DNA from: Flagellimonas oceani
GTDB lineage: Bacteria; Bacteroidota; Bacteroidia; Flavobacteriales; Flavobacteriaceae
Direction of reading: 5' to 3'
NCBI RefSeq assembly: GCF_011068285.1
Contig: NZ_CP049616.1
Coordinates: forward strand, 848,501 to 912,500
DNA length: 64,000 bases
The translations under genes and the position numbers were made by a program. Positions 23,357 to 32,215 of this stretch are shown piece by piece (positions within the stretch are counted from its first letter, which is position 1; every line of letters starts with the position of its first letter). The notes beneath the pieces were generated by a model. That model was given only the letters and a program-made list of their open reading frames with translations. It had not been told where the DNA came from and ran no database searches.

Positions 23357-25648
23357 ATGAACAAGGCACTTTTTATAACTATGGTAGTTTTTATGCTTGT
23401 GTCTTTGCTTCCACTTAGGGCCCAACAGGTCCTTGATCCAGAAATAAAGATCAAAGAACTTAGACGTCAGCTTGCAACCGACAAAACAAAGGAGGACACT
23501 ACACTTTTCAATCTTCATTTGGATTTAGGGAAATGGTATCTGGAAAGAAATACCGCGCAGAAAGCTTCCGTGGACAGTGCGGCATTTTTTTTTGGAAAAG
23601 CCATGGATTTTGCAGAAACTCTTCATGATAGGCAAGCTGAGCTAAAGGCTTTGGCCGGTTATTGTGAAGTGTTTTTCAGAAAAAAGCAACTCGTGAGATG
23701 CGATGAATGTTTCAAGAAAGTAATCGATGGGCACGAGGCCAACGGTGATGTGGAGATGCAGGCTCAAACTTGGTACAGACGGGGTATTATGATGTGGCGT
23801 TACAATGTAAGCAATGCGGCCAAGTACACGGAAATGCTCAAATATTATGAAAATGCCTTTTCACTCTATTCCCAACTTGGGGAATCAGGAAAGCTTGGTA
23901 CACTTGAAGTACGGGAAGCCATTGCGGATATGCATATGTGCCAAGGGGAATTGAACATTGCGGACAAGGAACTTCGTGAAATACTCCAGGAATATCAAGA
24001 AATGAACCATCCCAGGTTACACCCTGTTTACTATTTGCTTGGCGTTACCAATCGGTTAAGGGGAGATTTGGACCAAGGCCTTTTTTATGCGCTTAAATGT
24101 GTGGACAATGCAGAGGAAATCAATGAACCCTATCAACTCGCCAAATATTTGGGCGTTGTCGGTGATATTTATAGAGAGTTGGATAATCCCATGGAGAGCA
24201 TCAAATGGTACAACAGGGCTCTTTATGAGTGGGAGTTTAACAAGTCCCTTGGATACGACGATAATATGCCTTACAGGTTCCTTCACTATTTAATTAAAAG
24301 TATGATCATTCTTGGTCAGGGGGATAACGCCCTGTTGAAATTACAGGAATTTGAAAATAAGTTTCCACCCAAGGATTTGGAACCAATGGCCTTGATAGCC
24401 GGTGCGAAGGGTATGGTCTATAGTTCACTTAAAAGGTACGAACTTGCCGAGGACAACTATAAGAAGAGCCAATATTTTTTTCGGCAAATGGAAGGACCAT
24501 GGCCCATTTATCTTTCTGAGTTGAACCAAGAGATGGGAAATACATATCTCGCCAAAAATCAATATCCCGAAGCCAAAATACATCTGCTAAGGGCACTGGC
24601 CTTCTTCAGTGGACATACCGCCATGTCTCGAAGAAGAGAACTCTACCATTCACTTTTTCGGGTGGACTCCGCACAGGGTAATTACACCGCGGCCATTGAA
24701 TCCTATCAAAAATATAAGCTTACCAACGATTCCATTTTTAATGAAAAAAAAAGCAGACAGATAGAAGAGCTGGAAATACAGTATGAAACCTCTAGGAAAG
24801 AAAATGAAATATCCAAGCTGCAAAACGAAAGTGCTGTCCAGACCAGTAGATTGCGGCAGACCACGCTGACCAAAAACTTTACCCTTGGGATTTTGGTCTT
24901 GTTCTTGATAATTATAGGACTGTTGCTTCACAGTTATTTTTTAAACAAGAGGACCAACCGGCTTTTGGCCATTCAAAAAGGAGAGATAGAAGATAAAAAT
25001 GTACAGTTGCAAGTTTTGGTGGAGGATAAGGAATGGTTGCTCAAAGAGGTCCATCATCGGGTAAAAAACAATTTGCAAATCGTGATGAGCCTTCTAAATA
25101 CCCAATCCTATTTCTTGAAGAACGAGGATGCCCAAAAAGCGATACAAAACAGTCAGAACAGATTGTTCGCCATTTCGTTGATACATCAAAAATTGTATAA
25201 GACCGATAATCTGGATAGCATTGATATTGCTTCCTATATGGAGGATCTTGTGCACCATCTCAAAGAAAGTTTTGAACATCCCGATCAGATCCTTTTTGAT
25301 TTGAATGTGGAACCCATTATGTTGGATACATCACGTTCGGTTCCGATAGGCCTGATTTTGAACGAGACGATAACCAATTCAATAAAGCATGGATTTCCCA
25401 ACAACAAAAAAGGAACCATCAAGATTCAGATGAGGCGAAAGGGAAAATTTGGTTGTTTTCTGACCATATGTGATGACGGTGTAGGATTCGCTGAAATTCC
25501 AAATGTCAAAAATGTTTCCTCCCTTGGGTTCTCTCTAATTAAGGGATTGTGCAAACAACTCAATGCCACATTGTCCATCAAAAGTGAAAAGGGGGTTAAA
25601 ATTTCCATATTCTTTGTGACCGAAGGAACCATTGCCATGGATAAATAA
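23357..25648 (+). CDS. TPR-containing HisKA_2 sensor histidine kinase
   Basis: A 763-residue hybrid of an exported TPR sensor and a histidine kinase. A signal-like N-terminus (MNKALFITMVVFMLVSLLPLRAQ) is followed by about 450 residues of TPR-like helical pairs (periplasmic), a coiled coil, a membrane helix (FTLGILVLFLIIIGLLLHSYF) and a cytosolic kinase. The phospho-acceptor block EVHHRVKNNLQIVMSLLNTQ is of the HisKA_2/HWE kind, with an ATPase domain (NETITNSIKHGF, DDGVGF, SLGFSLIKGL). The ATG at 23357 is favoured over an in-frame TTG at 23342. No response regulator follows it; its partner may be the receiver-bearing activator at 13333. Confidence 0.88.
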   Translation: MNKALFITMVVFMLVSLLPLRAQQVLDPEIKIKELRRQLATDKTKEDTTLFNLHLDLGKWYLERNTAQKASVDSAAFFFGKAMDFAETLHDRQAELKALAGYCEVFFRKKQLVRCDECFKKVIDGHEANGDVEMQAQTWYRRGIMMWRYNVSNAAKYTEMLKYYENAFSLYSQLGESGKLGTLEVREAIADMHMCQGELNIADKELREILQEYQEMNHPRLHPVYYLLGVTNRLRGDLDQGLFYALKCVDNAEEINEPYQLAKYLGVVGDIYRELDNPMESIKWYNRALYEWEFNKSLGYDDNMPYRFLHYLIKSMIILGQGDNALLKLQEFENKFPPKDLEPMALIAGAKGMVYSSLKRYELAEDNYKKSQYFFRQMEGPWPIYLSELNQEMGNTYLAKNQYPEAKIHLLRALAFFSGHTAMSRRRELYHSLFRVDSAQGNYTAAIESYQKYKLTNDSIFNEKKSRQIEELEIQYETSRKENEISKLQNESAVQTSRLRQTTLTKNFTLGILVLFLIIIGLLLHSYFLNKRTNRLLAIQKGEIEDKNVQLQVLVEDKEWLLKEVHHRVKNNLQIVMSLLNTQSYFLKNEDAQKAIQNSQNRLFAISLIHQKLYKTDNLDSIDIASYMEDLVHHLKESFEHPDQILFDLNVEPIMLDTSRSVPIGLILNETITNSIKHGFPNNKKGTIKIQMRRKGKFGCFLTICDDGVGFAEIPNVKNVSSLGFSLIKGLCKQLNATLSIKSEKGVKISIFFVTEGTIAMDK

Positions 25649-25841
25649 ACTTGGAGGTCTATTCGATTTTAAATTTTCATCATAATAAGTAGTGGCCGGT
25701 TCGGTAACAGAACCTCTCGCATTTTTGAAAAGCATGGTGATGCCCATCTCATTTTCGTTTGAAAGGGAAATATGAGAGCCAAGTTCCGCATCAAACCTTT
25801 CAATCTGCCTAAACCTGCATTAATTTTAATTTTCAATTGTA

Positions 25842-26014
25842 AAATTGAAAACGAAAAGATGAAATATTATTACTACTTTTCTGTAAAGTTAAGCACATTA
25901 AGATTGTGTTTAAAAGTTGTTTTTTGTTTTCCGTGTTCTTAACGGGAATGACCTTAAGATTTGGGTGTTAAAACATTGATATTTAAATACTTGTAAAACG
26001 GATGTGGTTTCTGC
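25842..26014. repeat. 173-bp direct repeat, copy A
   Basis: Same length and orientation as 40883-41055, aligned without gaps, with the most conserved part around the block that includes CCGTGTTCTTAACGGGAATG. Its right part covers the last 35 codons of the truncated oxidoreductase. Confidence 0.8.
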
Positions 26015-26347
26015 AACGATAACACCCGTTGGCTTTTCCAATTTGGGAGAATCGCCGTCCTTTGTAAAATTGTTGCTTACATCAACGACTATTTTTCCTT
26101 TAAGCTGTTTCTTAAGCTTATTTAGGACATCGGGTATATGCCACCACATCACAGCTAAAATTATTACATCTGCATTGCAGGCATCTTCGTTTGTACCAGC
26201 CGTGGCTAATGTTCCGAGTTCTTCCACAAGGGGCTGTAATGATTCAATACCCCTTGAATTCGAAAGTGTAACGGGATAGCCTGCTTTTATCAATTTCTTT
26301 GCAAGTGCCTTGCCTATCTGCCCTGCACCAATAATTCCTATTTTCAT
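25910..26347 (-). pseudogene. NADP-binding F420-reductase-like protein, C-terminally truncated
   Basis: The first 110 residues form a Rossmann domain of the coenzyme-F420:NADP reductase-like family: MKIGIIGAGQIGKALAKKLIKAGYPVTLSNSRG, then ADVIILAVMWWHIPDVL and KIVVDVSNNF. Relatives are near 200 residues; this one has 145, and its last 35 residues (from AETTS onward) do not look like the family and coincide with the 173-bp repeat. The gene therefore appears truncated, and cofactor binding may remain but catalysis is doubtful. A short functional NADP-binding protein is the alternative. Confidence 0.6.
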
Positions 26348-26441
26348 GTGTTTTTTTAGAGTCTTACTTTGTTAGTATTAAAGCGATGTGACTGAAAACA
26401 TATATGCTCCGCCACTTCGTTTATTAAAACTTGGAATTATT

Positions 26442-27311
26442 TTAAACTAAAGTTGGTTCCATGAGCTCTTTGAAAGTTTTTGTCTTTCTGCCTAATAATC
26501 GCTCTAAGTCACCTGATTGATGTTCGAATTCACCTCCTTCAATGGCCAATACCCAACCTGTAATAAATTCGGCAACATGACGAGGGACCCCTTGGCCAAC
26601 TATGCCATCCATATATTCTTCGGCTGTTATGGTATTAAAAGAAACAGGTTCTCCTTTTAGTCCCGAAAGAATCTTTGCTATTTCAGAAAACGAAATCGTA
26701 TGTGATGCACCTAATGAATAGGTCTTATTTTCATGTCCGGGGGTAGAAAGTATTTCAGCATGGGCTTCTGCCAATTCATCTCTTGTCGCAGGTGCCATTT
26801 TTCCATTCTTGGCTGGAACGTTTATCCCATTTTCATAAGGATTTGGACCATAGTAGGCCGATAGAAGATCGGCAAAAGGTGGATGATATACAACGGTATA
26901 ATCAAGCCCTGAGGATTTGAGCACTTGTTCCGTAAAAAGGTCCGATTCCGTGACTTCGGACATAATACGTCCAGAACCTTCTTTGCGCATAATGGACATA
27001 TAGACCACGTGCTTTACGCCCATTTGTCGGGCAGCGGTAATAACATTATAGTGTTGGGTAAATCGGTCTGTAAAAGCTATTGCACTGGTTAGCATTATTT
27101 TGTCAACACCTTCAAATGCACGTAGTAAGGAATTGTAGTCAAGATAATCACCTTCACGTATTTCCACGCCTTTCGCTGCTAAGTCTTTCAGTTTTTCTTT
27201 ATTCCGAGCAAGTCCGATAACTTGACTTGCGGGAACATTTTTCTTTAACAAATGTTCAATTGTACTTTTTCCAACCACGCCTGTGGCACCCGTAACTAAA
27301 ATTTTTGTCAT
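26442..27311 (-). CDS. NmrA-like NAD(P)H-binding reductase (QorB-like)
   Basis: A 289-residue atypical SDR. It begins MTKILVTGATGVVGKSTIEHLL with the glycine-rich dinucleotide motif and continues with GVEIREGDYLDYNSLLRAFEGVDKIMLTSA, features of NmrA/QorB-type NAD(P)H:quinone reductases. It is divergent from an HxlR regulator gene, the same arrangement as quinone reductase genes with HxlR regulators in other bacteria. Operators in the shared promoter imply induction by an electrophile or quinone. Cytosolic. Confidence 0.85.
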   Translation of the reverse strand: MTKILVTGATGVVGKSTIEHLLKKNVPASQVIGLARNKEKLKDLAAKGVEIREGDYLDYNSLLRAFEGVDKIMLTSAIAFTDRFTQHYNVITAARQMGVKHVVYMSIMRKEGSGRIMSEVTESDLFTEQVLKSSGLDYTVVYHPPFADLLSAYYGPNPYENGINVPAKNGKMAPATRDELAEAHAEILSTPGHENKTYSLGASHTISFSEIAKILSGLKGEPVSFNTITAEEYMDGIVGQGVPRHVAEFITGWVLAIEGGEFEHQSGDLERLLGRKTKTFKELMEPTLV

Positions 27312-27352
27312 GATGTAATATCTTTTTACTTTAAATAATTAATTTTGCTTTC

Positions 27353-27430
27353 AATATGCAAGTGTTAAGTTGATTATAATACTTGCAAAATGCAAGTACA
27401 AAAATATATAATCACTTTTAATATGCAAGT
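27353..27430. promoter_or_regulatory. HxlR operator array in divergent promoter
   Basis: A perfect palindrome TACTTGCAAAATGCAAGTA at 27380-27398 is flanked by half-site repeats AATATGCAAGT at 27353-27363 and 27420-27430. The shared TGCAAGT unit suggests cooperative binding by the HxlR protein encoded at 27448, controlling itself and the reductase. Confidence 0.7.
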
Positions 27431-27447
27431 AAAAAATATCAAAATTT

Positions 27448-27873
27448 ATGAAAACAACTGAAATGCGTTCCGATTGCCCTATAAGTTCGTCATTGGATAT
27501 TTTCGGAGACAAATGGTCGTTACTGATCGTTAGGGATTTAATGTTACATAAATCCCGTACTTACGGGGATTTCACAAAATCTGCGGAAAAAATAGCAACG
27601 AATATATTGGCGAACAGGTTACAACTATTGGAGGATAACGGAATAATCATCAAATTACCTTACCCGGGTAATAAGGTAAAAGGACTGTATAGATTGAGCC
27701 CAAAAGGTGTTGATTTAATACCCGTTTTAATTGAAATTGCGTTATGGGGAGGGAAGAATATCCCTGACACCGATAATAGTTCGCCGTTCCTCCAGGAAGT
27801 AAAAAGGAACAAAACAAAGTTCCTCAAAAAGATTATGGATAATCTATTGGAGGAGGAGACTAATATCGGTTAG
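27448..27873 (+). CDS. HxlR family transcriptional regulator
   Basis: A 141-residue winged-helix regulator. The HxlR signature is plain: CPISSSLDIFGDKWSLLIVRDLMLHKSRTYGDFTKSAEKIATNILANRLQLLEDNGII, with Cys10 as a potential redox or electrophile sensor, as in many relatives. It is divergent from the QorB-like reductase and separated by an operator-rich 136-bp region. A second HxlR gene at 41988 has a related sequence. Confidence 0.9.
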   Translation: MKTTEMRSDCPISSSLDIFGDKWSLLIVRDLMLHKSRTYGDFTKSAEKIATNILANRLQLLEDNGIIIKLPYPGNKVKGLYRLSPKGVDLIPVLIEIALWGGKNIPDTDNSSPFLQEVKRNKTKFLKKIMDNLLEEETNIG

Positions 27874-28044
27874 GCCCGCGATACTGCGAAACACTTCCCT
27901 GAAATTATCAAGAAGTTTTTACCAATGATTTTTTCCGATTTACGGTTTGTAATCAAGGAATTTCCAGAGCACATTCTTAAATAGGGCAGGAGGGGATTTT
28001 AAGAATCAGATTACAGGGATTTGCTGATGTTTTCTGTGTACATC

Positions 28045-28836
28045 TCAAATGGTTTTTAATGCTCCGGAATCTGCTCTTAAAGATGCTCCGTTTGTCGCAA
28101 GGGATAAAGGACTGGATACGTATGCTACTAAATAGGCTATTTCACTTGGATCAATAAATCGCTGTAATAGCATATGAGGATTTGATTGTTGTAAAATTGC
28201 GGTTTTCATTGCTTCAATATCCAAGTCTTGAGCCCTTGCAATTTGCTCAATTACTTCTGCAACCCCATGGGAATAGGTTGGTCCGCCCAAAATAGTGTTT
28301 ACGGTAACCTCTGTTCCTTTGGTCAACTTGGAAAGTCCATTGGCGATCGCTGACATTGCTGATTTTGTCATTCCGTAATGGATCATATTTTCAGGTACAT
28401 TCACTCCTGATTCACTACTGATAAAAATAATTCGTCCCCATTTTTTATTCAGCATCTTGGGCAATAGTTGGCGAGAAAGTCTGACACTGCTCATTACATT
28501 TATTTCAAAGTATGTGTACCAGTCTTCGTCTGTAATACTCTCAAAGTCCTTTACGTCAAAGATTCCAACATTGTTGACCAAAATGTCAATGTCTTCAAGT
28601 TGCGTTAGAAGTTTTTCGACTTCCGCTTTCTTGGAAAAGTCTGCCGATAGTGCTGATATGTTTGCCTTGGGGAATTGCTCTTGTAGTTTTTCTTTTGACT
28701 TTTCCGTCCTTAATTTGTGTCTTCCGTTTATGGTTACATCAACCCCTTCTTTTATTAATTGTTGTGCAATGGCAAAACCAATGCCTTGTGTCGATCCACT
28801 AATAAATGCTCTTTTACCTTTTAATTTTAAATCCAT
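28045..28836 (-). CDS. SDR family oxidoreductase
   Basis: A 263-residue classical short-chain dehydrogenase. It shows the cofactor motif FISGSTQGIGFAIAQQL, the NNVG block (DILVNNVGIF), active-site Ser in FISSESGVN and the YxxxK motif as YGMTK. Substrate unknown. It lies downstream of the TetR gene on the same strand, 43 bp apart, and a palindrome in that gap resembles the regulator's own operator. Confidence 0.9.
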   Translation of the reverse strand: MDLKLKGKRAFISGSTQGIGFAIAQQLIKEGVDVTINGRHKLRTEKSKEKLQEQFPKANISALSADFSKKAEVEKLLTQLEDIDILVNNVGIFDVKDFESITDEDWYTYFEINVMSSVRLSRQLLPKMLNKKWGRIIFISSESGVNVPENMIHYGMTKSAMSAIANGLSKLTKGTEVTVNTILGGPTYSHGVAEVIEQIARAQDLDIEAMKTAILQQSNPHMLLQRFIDPSEIAYLVAYVSSPLSLATNGASLRADSGALKTI

Positions 28837-28841
28837 TTTAT

Positions 28842-28870
28842 TTTTGTAATGATTATTAAAAAAATAATCA
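28842..28870. promoter_or_regulatory. Putative TetR operator upstream of SDR gene
   Basis: Contains TTTTTGTAATGATTATTAAAA and, overlapping it, a TGATTATT/AATAATCA inverted repeat (28850-28870). The TTTGTAAT part matches the palindrome in front of the TetR gene. Confidence 0.45.
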
Positions 28871-28878
28871 AATTTTTT

Positions 28879-29460
28879 TTAGTTGATTATTTGTAGCTGT
28901 AATTCAATTTGCTGTTCCAAAATTTCTTGATCTGGGTAAATACGCCGTAATGAGTTGATTCCGCACCAAAGGCTAATTAGATATTTCCCTAATGTAGTTG
29001 CCGGTATTTTTGATTTGATCTTTCCTTTTTTTTGTTCTTCTAGTATGGTAGCCGTGTACAGCTTTTCTGTTTCTTTTAAAATTTCTATCGCTTCATTCTC
29101 CAATTCATCATCAATAAAAGTCATTTCAATGATGGTATTGGCCACAATGCAACCCCTTAAATGGGACCTATGATCAGTATCCACGATGGTGCGAAAGTGA
29201 TTTTTGATCAACTCCGTGGGATTGTCGCTATTTTCCAATTGACGACGGAACTCCTTTAAATCCTCTCTTCGCTGTTGGAGGGATTTTTTGAAAAGTTCCT
29301 TTTTTCCTCCTTTGAACGTGTTATAAAGGCTCCCGGCCCCGGCCCCGGTTGCTTTGCTCAATTCGGACAGGGATGTTGCACTAAATCCTTTTTCCCAAAA
29401 TAATTCTTGGGCCTTTCGGATTACGTCCTTGTCTTGATGAATACTTGGCCTTCCCTTCAT
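28879..29460 (-). CDS. TetR/AcrR family regulator
   Basis: A 193-residue repressor with the N-terminal TetR helix-turn-helix (VIRKAQELFWEKGFSATSLSELSKATGAGAGSLYNTFKGGKKELF) and a helical ligand-binding domain containing HLRGCIVANTIIEMTF, as in TetR proteins that respond to electrophiles. A perfect palindrome abuts its start codon, so it probably represses itself and the SDR gene 43 bp downstream. Confidence 0.9.
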   Translation of the reverse strand: MKGRPSIHQDKDVIRKAQELFWEKGFSATSLSELSKATGAGAGSLYNTFKGGKKELFKKSLQQRREDLKEFRRQLENSDNPTELIKNHFRTIVDTDHRSHLRGCIVANTIIEMTFIDDELENEAIEILKETEKLYTATILEEQKKGKIKSKIPATTLGKYLISLWCGINSLRRIYPDQEILEQQIELQLQIIN

Positions 29461-29480
29461 TTTGTAATATTTATTACAAA
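29461..29480. promoter_or_regulatory. Perfect palindromic operator of TetR gene
   Basis: TTTGTAATATTTATTACAAA, with 9-bp arms and a 2-bp centre, is immediately upstream of the start codon at 29460. It also resembles the site in front of the SDR gene. Confidence 0.65.
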
Positions 29481-29803
29481 AATAATAAAATATCCGAATG
29501 TCAACGTCAAAGGTTTTTTATCTTTATCCATAAGAGCTGGAATAATTGGCTACGGGATGCATAAAATTACTAGGTCTCCTAATCTCCCCTTTTGAAGTTT
29601 CACATACCACCAGACGAAAATTATGGAAATAAAAACTCCTATATCGGTTTATTTCAAGCAACAACAGATTCAGGAAGATGAAGAAACCAATATGGTATGT
29701 TAGTTGCAAAATTTGTCTCCTAAACTTCCCCTTATAATACTGAGTCAACAAATTTAATTAAAAATATGTCACGTAAATGAGACATATTGCATATGTTTGT
29801 GAC
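29481..29803. other. Intergenic region between divergent TetR genes
   Basis: No confident gene. A 26-codon frame (29623-29703, MEIKTPISVYFKQ...) has the look of a truncated N-terminus but nothing more. The right end holds the operator for the gene at 29804. Confidence 0.5.
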
Positions 29804-29804
29804 A
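29766..29804. promoter_or_regulatory. Putative operator of second TetR gene
   Basis: ATGTCAC (29766) and GTGACAT (29799) are inverted around a palindrome ACATAT-TGC-ATATGT (29782-29796). The structure touches the start codon, so a bound repressor would block initiation. Confidence 0.45.
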
Positions 29805-30361
29805 TGATAAGTACTAGGACTAAAATTATATCTGCCGCAGTGAGATGTTTTAGGACCAACCCATCGGATACCTTGGAGAAGGTTGCAGAAGAAGCTGGGG
29901 TTTCCCGTAGAACATTGCATCGCTATTTTGAAAATCGTGAGGACTTGATCGATTCTTGCAAAAATGAGATGTTGGTTAGTTGTAACATGGCGATGACGAC
30001 AGCTTATGAAAGTGATCCAGATCCCATTAAAAAAATAAGGAACATGCTTTTTGCCGCTATTGAGCAAGGGGCCAATTATGCATTCGTTAAAAGAATCTAC
30101 GAACGCAGCAACTTCTCTGATCTGGAGATGAAAAAAGAGTTTGAATCCGATGACGTCAAATCAAAATGGTTGAACCTTATCAACGAACTTCAAAAGGCTG
30201 AACGAATCAACCCGGAACTGACCATCCCCTGGATTTTTAATTTGTTCGGATCGATCATTGAGACTGCAATCTTTGCCGTCGAATCCGGGGATGTCGCCAA
30301 GAACGATAGTAAGAATTTTGCATGGATTTCCTTTAAGGGGGCCATCGCATTAAAAGAATAA
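29804..30361 (+). CDS. TetR/AcrR family regulator
   Basis: A 185-residue regulator with TetR helix-turn-helix TKIISAAVRCFRTNPSDTLEKVAEEAGVSRRTLHRYFENREDLI. The start at 29804 is preferred to an upstream ATG at 29777, because it begins just before the conserved helix and the upstream part lies in the operator. It is 12 bp upstream of an epoxide-hydrolase-like gene, so the two are cotranscribed and the hydrolase substrate or product may be its ligand. Confidence 0.88.
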   Translation: MISTRTKIISAAVRCFRTNPSDTLEKVAEEAGVSRRTLHRYFENREDLIDSCKNEMLVSCNMAMTTAYESDPDPIKKIRNMLFAAIEQGANYAFVKRIYERSNFSDLEMKKEFESDDVKSKWLNLINELQKAERINPELTIPWIFNLFGSIIETAIFAVESGDVAKNDSKNFAWISFKGAIALKE

Positions 30362-30373
30362 AATTATATCAAT

Positions 30374-31249
30374 ATGACTCCATACAGAACAGAAAATCTT
30401 ATAAAACAAATGCCAGGTTTTTCCAGTTGCTTGGAAAAGGTCAATGGCATACACATCCACTATGTCATGGGAGGTAGCGGTAATCCATTGATATTGTTAC
30501 CGGGTTGGCCCCAGACATGGTGGTCATACCACCATATTATGCCCTTCTTGGCGGAAAAGTATACCGTAATCGCGGTCGATTTGCGCGGGATGGGCGATAG
30601 TGATAAACCTGAAGAAGGATATGCCAAGAAGCATATGGCCAATGATATCATGGAATTGATAGCTGCCTTAGGATACGATAAGGTGCATATGGCAGGACAT
30701 GACATTGGAGCCAATGTAGCCTATTCGTTTGCCGTCAATTATCCAGGAGCCATTGGTAAACTGATTCTTTTGGATACGCCTCCCCCTGATGAAAATATGT
30801 ATAAGCTTCCTATGTTGCCCGTAGGGATGCCCGTGTACCCCTGGTGGGTCGCTTTTAACCAGTTAAACAATCTCTCGGCCCAACTACTGGAAGGACGTTT
30901 TGAGTTGTTGTTGAACCACCTTTTTGAAAAGTTGCTCGTCAATAAAAAGGGTATCAGTGATTTTGACCGCTCCGTCTACCTTCAACACTATAACCATAAG
31001 GAAAATATAAGAGCGGCCAATGCCTGGTACCAAACCTTTGGTCAAGATATTGCAGAACATAAAAACGCTTCTAAAATTAAAAAACCGACAATGGGAATAG
31101 CATCATCCGCTAATTATGACATTCTGGATAATTTTCTGTCCCATAATGCTCATGAACATGAAATGATGGAAATTAAGGATTGCGGTCATTTTCTCCAAGA
31201 GGAGAGACCCGACCAAATTGCAAGGGCAATCTCGGATTTCTTGGATTGA
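30374..31249 (+). CDS. Epoxide hydrolase/dehalogenase-like alpha/beta hydrolase
   Basis: A 291-residue alpha/beta hydrolase with aspartate nucleophile type elbow GHDIGA (Asp near residue 109), oxyanion block LLPGWPQTWWSYHHIMPFLAE, AVDLRGMGDSDKP and C-terminal base His in CGHFLQEERPDQIA. The Asp nucleophile and Trp-rich entry are typical of soluble epoxide hydrolases and haloacid dehalogenases. No signal peptide. Forms an operon with the TetR regulator. Confidence 0.87.
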   Translation: MTPYRTENLIKQMPGFSSCLEKVNGIHIHYVMGGSGNPLILLPGWPQTWWSYHHIMPFLAEKYTVIAVDLRGMGDSDKPEEGYAKKHMANDIMELIAALGYDKVHMAGHDIGANVAYSFAVNYPGAIGKLILLDTPPPDENMYKLPMLPVGMPVYPWWVAFNQLNNLSAQLLEGRFELLLNHLFEKLLVNKKGISDFDRSVYLQHYNHKENIRAANAWYQTFGQDIAEHKNASKIKKPTMGIASSANYDILDNFLSHNAHEHEMMEIKDCGHFLQEERPDQIARAISDFLD

Positions 31250-31293
31250 ACTTAAATAGGATAATCCTCTACCGATGAGATCTATACCATTAT

Positions 31294-31331
31294 CTTGAAT
31301 TTAAAAACGTTTATCCTTGATTTGAAAACGT
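31294..31331 (+). promoter_or_regulatory. Direct-repeat operator, AraC type
   Basis: CTTGAATTTAAAAACGT (31294-31310) and CTTGATTTGAAAACGT (31316-31331) are direct repeats 22 bp apart, about two helical turns, as AraC-family proteins prefer. A TAGTTTTG -7-like element follows at 31351-31358 and the SDR ATG at 31375. Confidence 0.65.
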
Positions 31332-31374
31332 CATACATCTATGTGCCCTGTAGTTTTGTAAAAAAACAAATAGT

Positions 31375-32208
31375 ATGAGCACACAGAAAGTTTGGTTTAT
31401 TACAGGAGCCTCCAAGGGGATGGGTCTTGAAATAACAAAAGCAGTTTTGGAAAACGGAGGGTATGTCATCGCAACTTCCCGAAACACGGATCTCCTCCTA
31501 GAAAAAATTGGCGATTACAAGGATAATTTACTTCCTGTAGAATTGGACATCACGAATGAAAAGGATATACAAAATGCTATTTCCAATGGCGTTGAAAAAT
31601 TTGGACGAATAGACGTTGTGGTCAATAATGCAGGCTATAATCTTTTGGGAAATATTGAAGAACTAAGCGATTATGAGTTTAGGAAAACAATGGATGTAAA
31701 TGTTTTTGCCATGGCCCATATTATCAGAAATATTCTTCCAACTATGCGTCAACAAGAGTCTGGGCATATTATCAACACGGCATCAATGATGGGCTACATG
31801 AGTTATCCTGGAAATGGGAGCTATAGTGCCTCTAAATATGCGGTTATTGGGCTATCTGAAGCCCTAGCCCAAGAAGTGGCTCCTTTTGGCATAAAAGTGA
31901 CTATTTTGGCTCCAGGAACCTTCCGTACAAATTTTATGAGCGAGGAAACCCTCAATGTTGCACAAAACAAAATTGACGCCTATAATCTAGATAAACAGAT
32001 TGAACAGTTTACGGGATTTGATGGCCAACAACTGGGAGATCCCAAAAAATTGGCGGAAGTGTTACTTAAGATTACCGGAATGTCCAATCCACCTTTGCAT
32101 CTTCCCTTGGGTTCTGATAGCTACAATGCTATACTGGAAGTCCGTAGAAAGGAAAGGGAAGAAATGGAACAATGGAAAGACTTATCTTTATCCACTGATT
32201 TTGAATAA
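31375..32208 (+). CDS. SDR family oxidoreductase
   Basis: A 277-residue short-chain dehydrogenase with cofactor motif FITGASKGMGLEITKAVL, the NNAG block (VVVNNAGYN), the active-site segment HIINTASMMGYMSYPGNGSYSASKYAVIGLSEAL containing Ser and YSASK, and PGTFRTNFM. Substrate unknown. It is followed 8 bp later by an AraC regulator, and AraC-type direct repeats precede it, so the two genes form an autoregulated unit. Confidence 0.9.
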   Translation: MSTQKVWFITGASKGMGLEITKAVLENGGYVIATSRNTDLLLEKIGDYKDNLLPVELDITNEKDIQNAISNGVEKFGRIDVVVNNAGYNLLGNIEELSDYEFRKTMDVNVFAMAHIIRNILPTMRQQESGHIINTASMMGYMSYPGNGSYSASKYAVIGLSEALAQEVAPFGIKVTILAPGTFRTNFMSEETLNVAQNKIDAYNLDKQIEQFTGFDGQQLGDPKKLAEVLLKITGMSNPPLHLPLGSDSYNAILEVRRKEREEMEQWKDLSLSTDFE

Positions 32209-32215
32209 TCTAAGC

